DNA from: Verrucomicrobia bacterium TMED44
GTDB taxonomy: Bacteria; Verrucomicrobiota; Verrucomicrobiia; Opitutales; Seribacteraceae
Assembly (NCBI GenBank): GCA_002168015.1
Contig: NHCX01000089.1
Coordinates: 1,833 to 11,223, forward strand
DNA length: 9,391 nucleotides
Reading direction: 5' to 3'
Positions 7,031 through 9,391 of the stretch are shown here, piece after piece. A program made the position numbers and the translations under genes. Positions within the stretch are counted from its first letter, which is position 1, and each line of letters opens with the position of its first letter. The notes under the pieces are model-generated. The model was not told the origin of the DNA, made no database searches, and saw nothing but the letters and a program-made list of their open reading frames with translations.

Positions 7031-7147
7031 TTTATTTCATTTCCTCTATTTTGCGGTGCTCAAAAGCAATGGAACACCTCCTCGCTATGGCTCGCGGAAG
7101 GTGAAATCATTGATGTAAAAATTCCTGCAGGTTCAAGGCAGGTACGA
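7013..7147 (+). other. in-frame, signal-peptide-like leader of the propeller gene without an ordinary start codon
   Basis: The propeller reading frame continues upstream of GTG 7148 without a stop back to the thioredoxin TAA. It encodes VASIFLFISFPLFCGAQKQW followed by SLWLAEGEIIDVKIPAG, which looks like a signal-peptide core, a cleavage site (CGA before Q) and the start of a beta-rich mature domain. There is no ATG, GTG or TTG in any plus-strand frame between 6950 and 7050, so translation of this leader would need a rare start (CTG 6962, ATT 6953 or 7022) or the start has been lost. The arginine codon just upstream (7010-7012) would give the n-region its positive charge. The coding nature is inferred from hydrophobicity and an unbroken frame. 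Confidence 0.55.
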
Positions 7148-9391
7148 GTGTTGTTCAAGCACGAGGAATCACAGGAATGGAAGGTTTGGCAAACCAGTCA
7201 TATTCCTGATGATGCAAATGGTTCGATCTTCTTTCGCGTTCCGCATGACATGCAAAGAAGTAAAGTTCGATTCGAGTGGAATGGATACGACCCTTTGCCC
7301 TACTCTTTTTACGCCGGTAAAAGTAATTTCAGCACCCGGGCATCTGATCCCGAAAATAGGAATAATTTACTCTACAGCGCTGAACTTGCGGCCTTCAGAA
7401 CTTCTGACGACTCCGTAACTGAAGATGAAACCAGTGAGGTCGAGGAATCTGATATCTGGAAAATAGTTGGAAATTATTTGTTTTTTTTTAATCAGCGAAG
7501 GGGGCTGCAAATTATTGATCTCAGCAATCCACTTGAACCTGAGGTTAGAGCAAGGCACCGCCTACCAGCATCAGGTGAGCAGATGTATGTCAGTGATGAC
7601 GGTGAGTACATTTTCCTTTTTGTGACCCCACCCCATCGAAAATGGCCATACCAATCAAATTTGCGGGTACTTCAATTTAAGGATGAAGAAATCAAAGAAA
7701 TTTCTGATTTAAAATTATCCGGCTTTTATCGGGAGAGCAGAATGGTGGGAGAGACCCTACATATCGTTACTGAAGAATGGAAAAATGAAGAAACCGAGTG
7801 GAAAGGTTGGAATTTTAATTATTCAACAGTTCTATTATCGTTTGACTTAGACAACCCTGAAGATGTTAAAAAAACAAGTGAAATTACCACTGCCGGAGCT
7901 CCTCAAGTAATCTTTGCCACCAATGAAAAGCTGGCAGTGGTAACCAGGGATCCTCAAGATTATTACAACGGTCATCTGGTAAGAATTTATGATTTAAGTG
8001 ATCTTTCGAAAATTCCACGGGAAATCTCTCTCATTCAACCGGGAGGAAGAATCCTCGATAAGTTCAAGGTTCGAATCAGCGGTGACACCTTGACCCTTAT
8101 CTCTCAAGCCAACCGAAACAGCAATTGGAATAGTCGGTACTCCCTCCTGGAGAATTTCAATATCAAGACAGGCGAACTGCAAGGATCACTTGAATTAGCT
8201 GAAAGGGAAACTCTATATGCGACAAGATTCGACGGGCATTACGCATACATTGTTACCTTTCTGCGGGTCGACCCGCTGTTCATTGTAGATCTGCGGGACC
8301 CCTCGAACCCAAACCTTCTTTCTGAATTAATCGTGCCTGGGTGGTCGGAGTACTTGGAGGTACTGGATGATCAGTTGTTCGCCGTGGGAGTGGAAAACAG
8401 CCAAGTTACTGCCTCGCTTTTCGATATTTCGGATAAATCAAATCCTTTCCTCTCTCAGCGCTTCTACATGGGGGATGAGAATGAATATTCCTGGAGTGAG
8501 GCGAACTACGATGAAAAAGCGATTGGCAAGGTGCCACCCGAAGGTCTCTTTTTTATTCCTTACCAAACTTGGGCTGAGGGGAACGAACTTAATAAACTAC
8601 AAATTCTGAAGCATGAAAACGGTCTATTGGAAAAAGGGGGGCAGATAGATCACCGGGTTGTGGCGAGAAGATCGTTTACGGATACCACCGGGCACTATCT
8701 ATTTTCGATTTCAGGTGAAGAGCTTGTGGTAAGCAACATCCTCGACACCAATAATGCTTTTGAAGTGAGACGACTGGCTCTGGCCTGGACGACCGAGCGA
8801 ACTCATATATTCGGGGAAAATACCCTCCAAATCGAAAGTACGCCTACAAACGGTTGGGGTTGGGGCTATATCTCACAAGAGCAAAATGTCACAATCCGGC
8901 TTACCCCAACTACGGATTTCGATGAACTCCTTTATCAAATGGATGCCGGGGCTGGAAATCTGCTCGGCAGCCTTGCCGATGGCAATCTCGCCCACCTGGC
9001 AATTCACAATCAAGGAAAGTTAATTTATAAAATCTTTGAGGTCGATGAAGAAGAAATTAAACTATTGGCGGAGATTGAGACGAAGACCATGAGCACCCCC
9101 ATTCCTTCGGCCTTTGAAGGTTTCATACTGGAAAACAATCAGATCTGCTGGGCAACCAAGGCGGCTTCACAATCGAACATTCATCCTTACCTCAGGATGT
9201 CAGCAGAAATAGCGTCAGATTTCTTTTACCCATACCCCTACAACTCTACTTCCGTACTTGATATTCAATTATTTTCCTTCGAAACAGGGATGGTCAACTC
9301 CACCATTGCAATGGAAAGCAATGCCAGTTTATTGATCATGGGTTCGCAAATTCGTGGTCCATTTAAAATTGGTGATAAACTTTTGTATGGT
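7148..9391 (+). CDS. secreted beta-propeller domain protein (PF09826-like), 3' partial, start uncertain
   Basis: An open frame of 748 codons from the first ordinary start (GTG) to the window edge, where it is cut. The centre is a beta-propeller of the 'secreted protein with C-terminal beta-propeller' family. Blade strands recur about every 50 residues: GLQIIDLSNP (7502), LRVLQFKDEE (7661), LLSFDLDNPE (7832), VRIYDLSDLS (7979), LLENFNIKTG (8144), LFIVDLRDPS (8276) and SLFDISDKSNP (8414). The last is followed by the family signature SEANYDEKAI...FFIPY. A less clear, beta-rich region from about 8750 onward may be a further domain. GTG 7148 has GG-rich bases (AGG at 7140-7142) at good spacing, but the in-frame leader upstream looks like a signal peptide and extends the beta-rich N-terminal domain, so the true start is probably upstream. 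Proteins of this family are exported and their function is unknown. A strong terminator lies just before it, so it needs its own promoter or readthrough. Confidence 0.87.
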   Translation, partial: MLFKHEESQEWKVWQTSHIPDDANGSIFFRVPHDMQRSKVRFEWNGYDPLPYSFYAGKSNFSTRASDPENRNNLLYSAELAAFRTSDDSVTEDETSEVEESDIWKIVGNYLFFFNQRRGLQIIDLSNPLEPEVRARHRLPASGEQMYVSDDGEYIFLFVTPPHRKWPYQSNLRVLQFKDEEIKEISDLKLSGFYRESRMVGETLHIVTEEWKNEETEWKGWNFNYSTVLLSFDLDNPEDVKKTSEITTAGAPQVIFATNEKLAVVTRDPQDYYNGHLVRIYDLSDLSKIPREISLIQPGGRILDKFKVRISGDTLTLISQANRNSNWNSRYSLLENFNIKTGELQGSLELAERETLYATRFDGHYAYIVTFLRVDPLFIVDLRDPSNPNLLSELIVPGWSEYLEVLDDQLFAVGVENSQVTASLFDISDKSNPFLSQRFYMGDENEYSWSEANYDEKAIGKVPPEGLFFIPYQTWAEGNELNKLQILKHENGLLEKGGQIDHRVVARRSFTDTTGHYLFSISGEELVVSNILDTNNAFEVRRLALAWTTERTHIFGENTLQIESTPTNGWGWGYISQEQNVTIRLTPTTDFDELLYQMDAGAGNLLGSLADGNLAHLAIHNQGKLIYKIFEVDEEEIKLLAEIETKTMSTPIPSAFEGFILENNQICWATKAASQSNIHPYLRMSAEIASDFFYPYPYNSTSVLDIQLFSFETGMVNSTIAMESNASLLIMGSQIRGPFKIGDKLLYG

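Noticed and set aside
7209..8609. Short plus and minus open frames (7209-7418, 7367-7558, 7994-8182, 8367-8609)
   Set aside because: All fall inside the long propeller frame, which has the regular blade motifs. They are shadows.
1..9391. CRISPR arrays, tRNA or rRNA genes, insertion sequences
   Set aside because: No regularly spaced repeats, cloverleaf-like sequences, transposase motifs or terminal inverted repeats were seen on reading the window.

Overview
The window is a gene-dense, moderately AT-rich stretch of a Gram-negative chromosome. It encodes two outer-membrane TonB-dependent receptors and several Sec-exported proteins. The receptor style (a helical N-terminal segment before a carboxypeptidase-like-free plug), the YfiR/DUF4154 neighbour, a nucleoredoxin-like exported thioredoxin, a secreted beta-propeller protein and sparse Shine-Dalgarno sequences would fit a marine Verrucomicrobiota (Opitutae-like) bacterium. 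That placement is inference; no rRNA or marker gene is present to confirm it.

Left part, minus strand (read from 6265 down to 1): a cytoplasmic sugar phosphate isomerase/epimerase-type TIM barrel (6265-5249); a 50-bp gap holding two small inverted repeats; TonB-dependent receptor B (5198-2892); a YfiR-family periplasmic protein (2886-2263, 5 bp after receptor B); TonB-dependent receptor A (2240-27, 22 bp after the YfiR gene); and possibly the first seven codons of another gene (22-1). The tight spacing suggests that the receptor-YfiR-receptor genes are one transcript, possibly with the isomerase in front. The two receptors are clear paralogues, so this looks like a duplicated receptor gene with a YfiR-like signalling protein between the copies. 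No GGDEF or kinase partner is visible, but the operon may continue past the left edge.

Centre: a divergent, AT-rich intergenic region (6266-6430) with two palindromes separates the isomerase from the rightward genes.

Right part, plus strand: an exported nucleoredoxin/TlpA-like thioredoxin with a WCPPC active site (6431-6946); a strong intrinsic terminator with a UUCG loop (6994-7030); and a long secreted beta-propeller protein (PF09826-like) that runs off the right edge. The propeller gene is peculiar. Its frame is open from the thioredoxin stop codon onward and encodes a signal-peptide-like leader right after the terminator, but there is no ATG, GTG or TTG in that leader. The first ordinary start codon is GTG at 7148, inside the mature-looking region. 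No gene-free stretch exceeds 300 bases.
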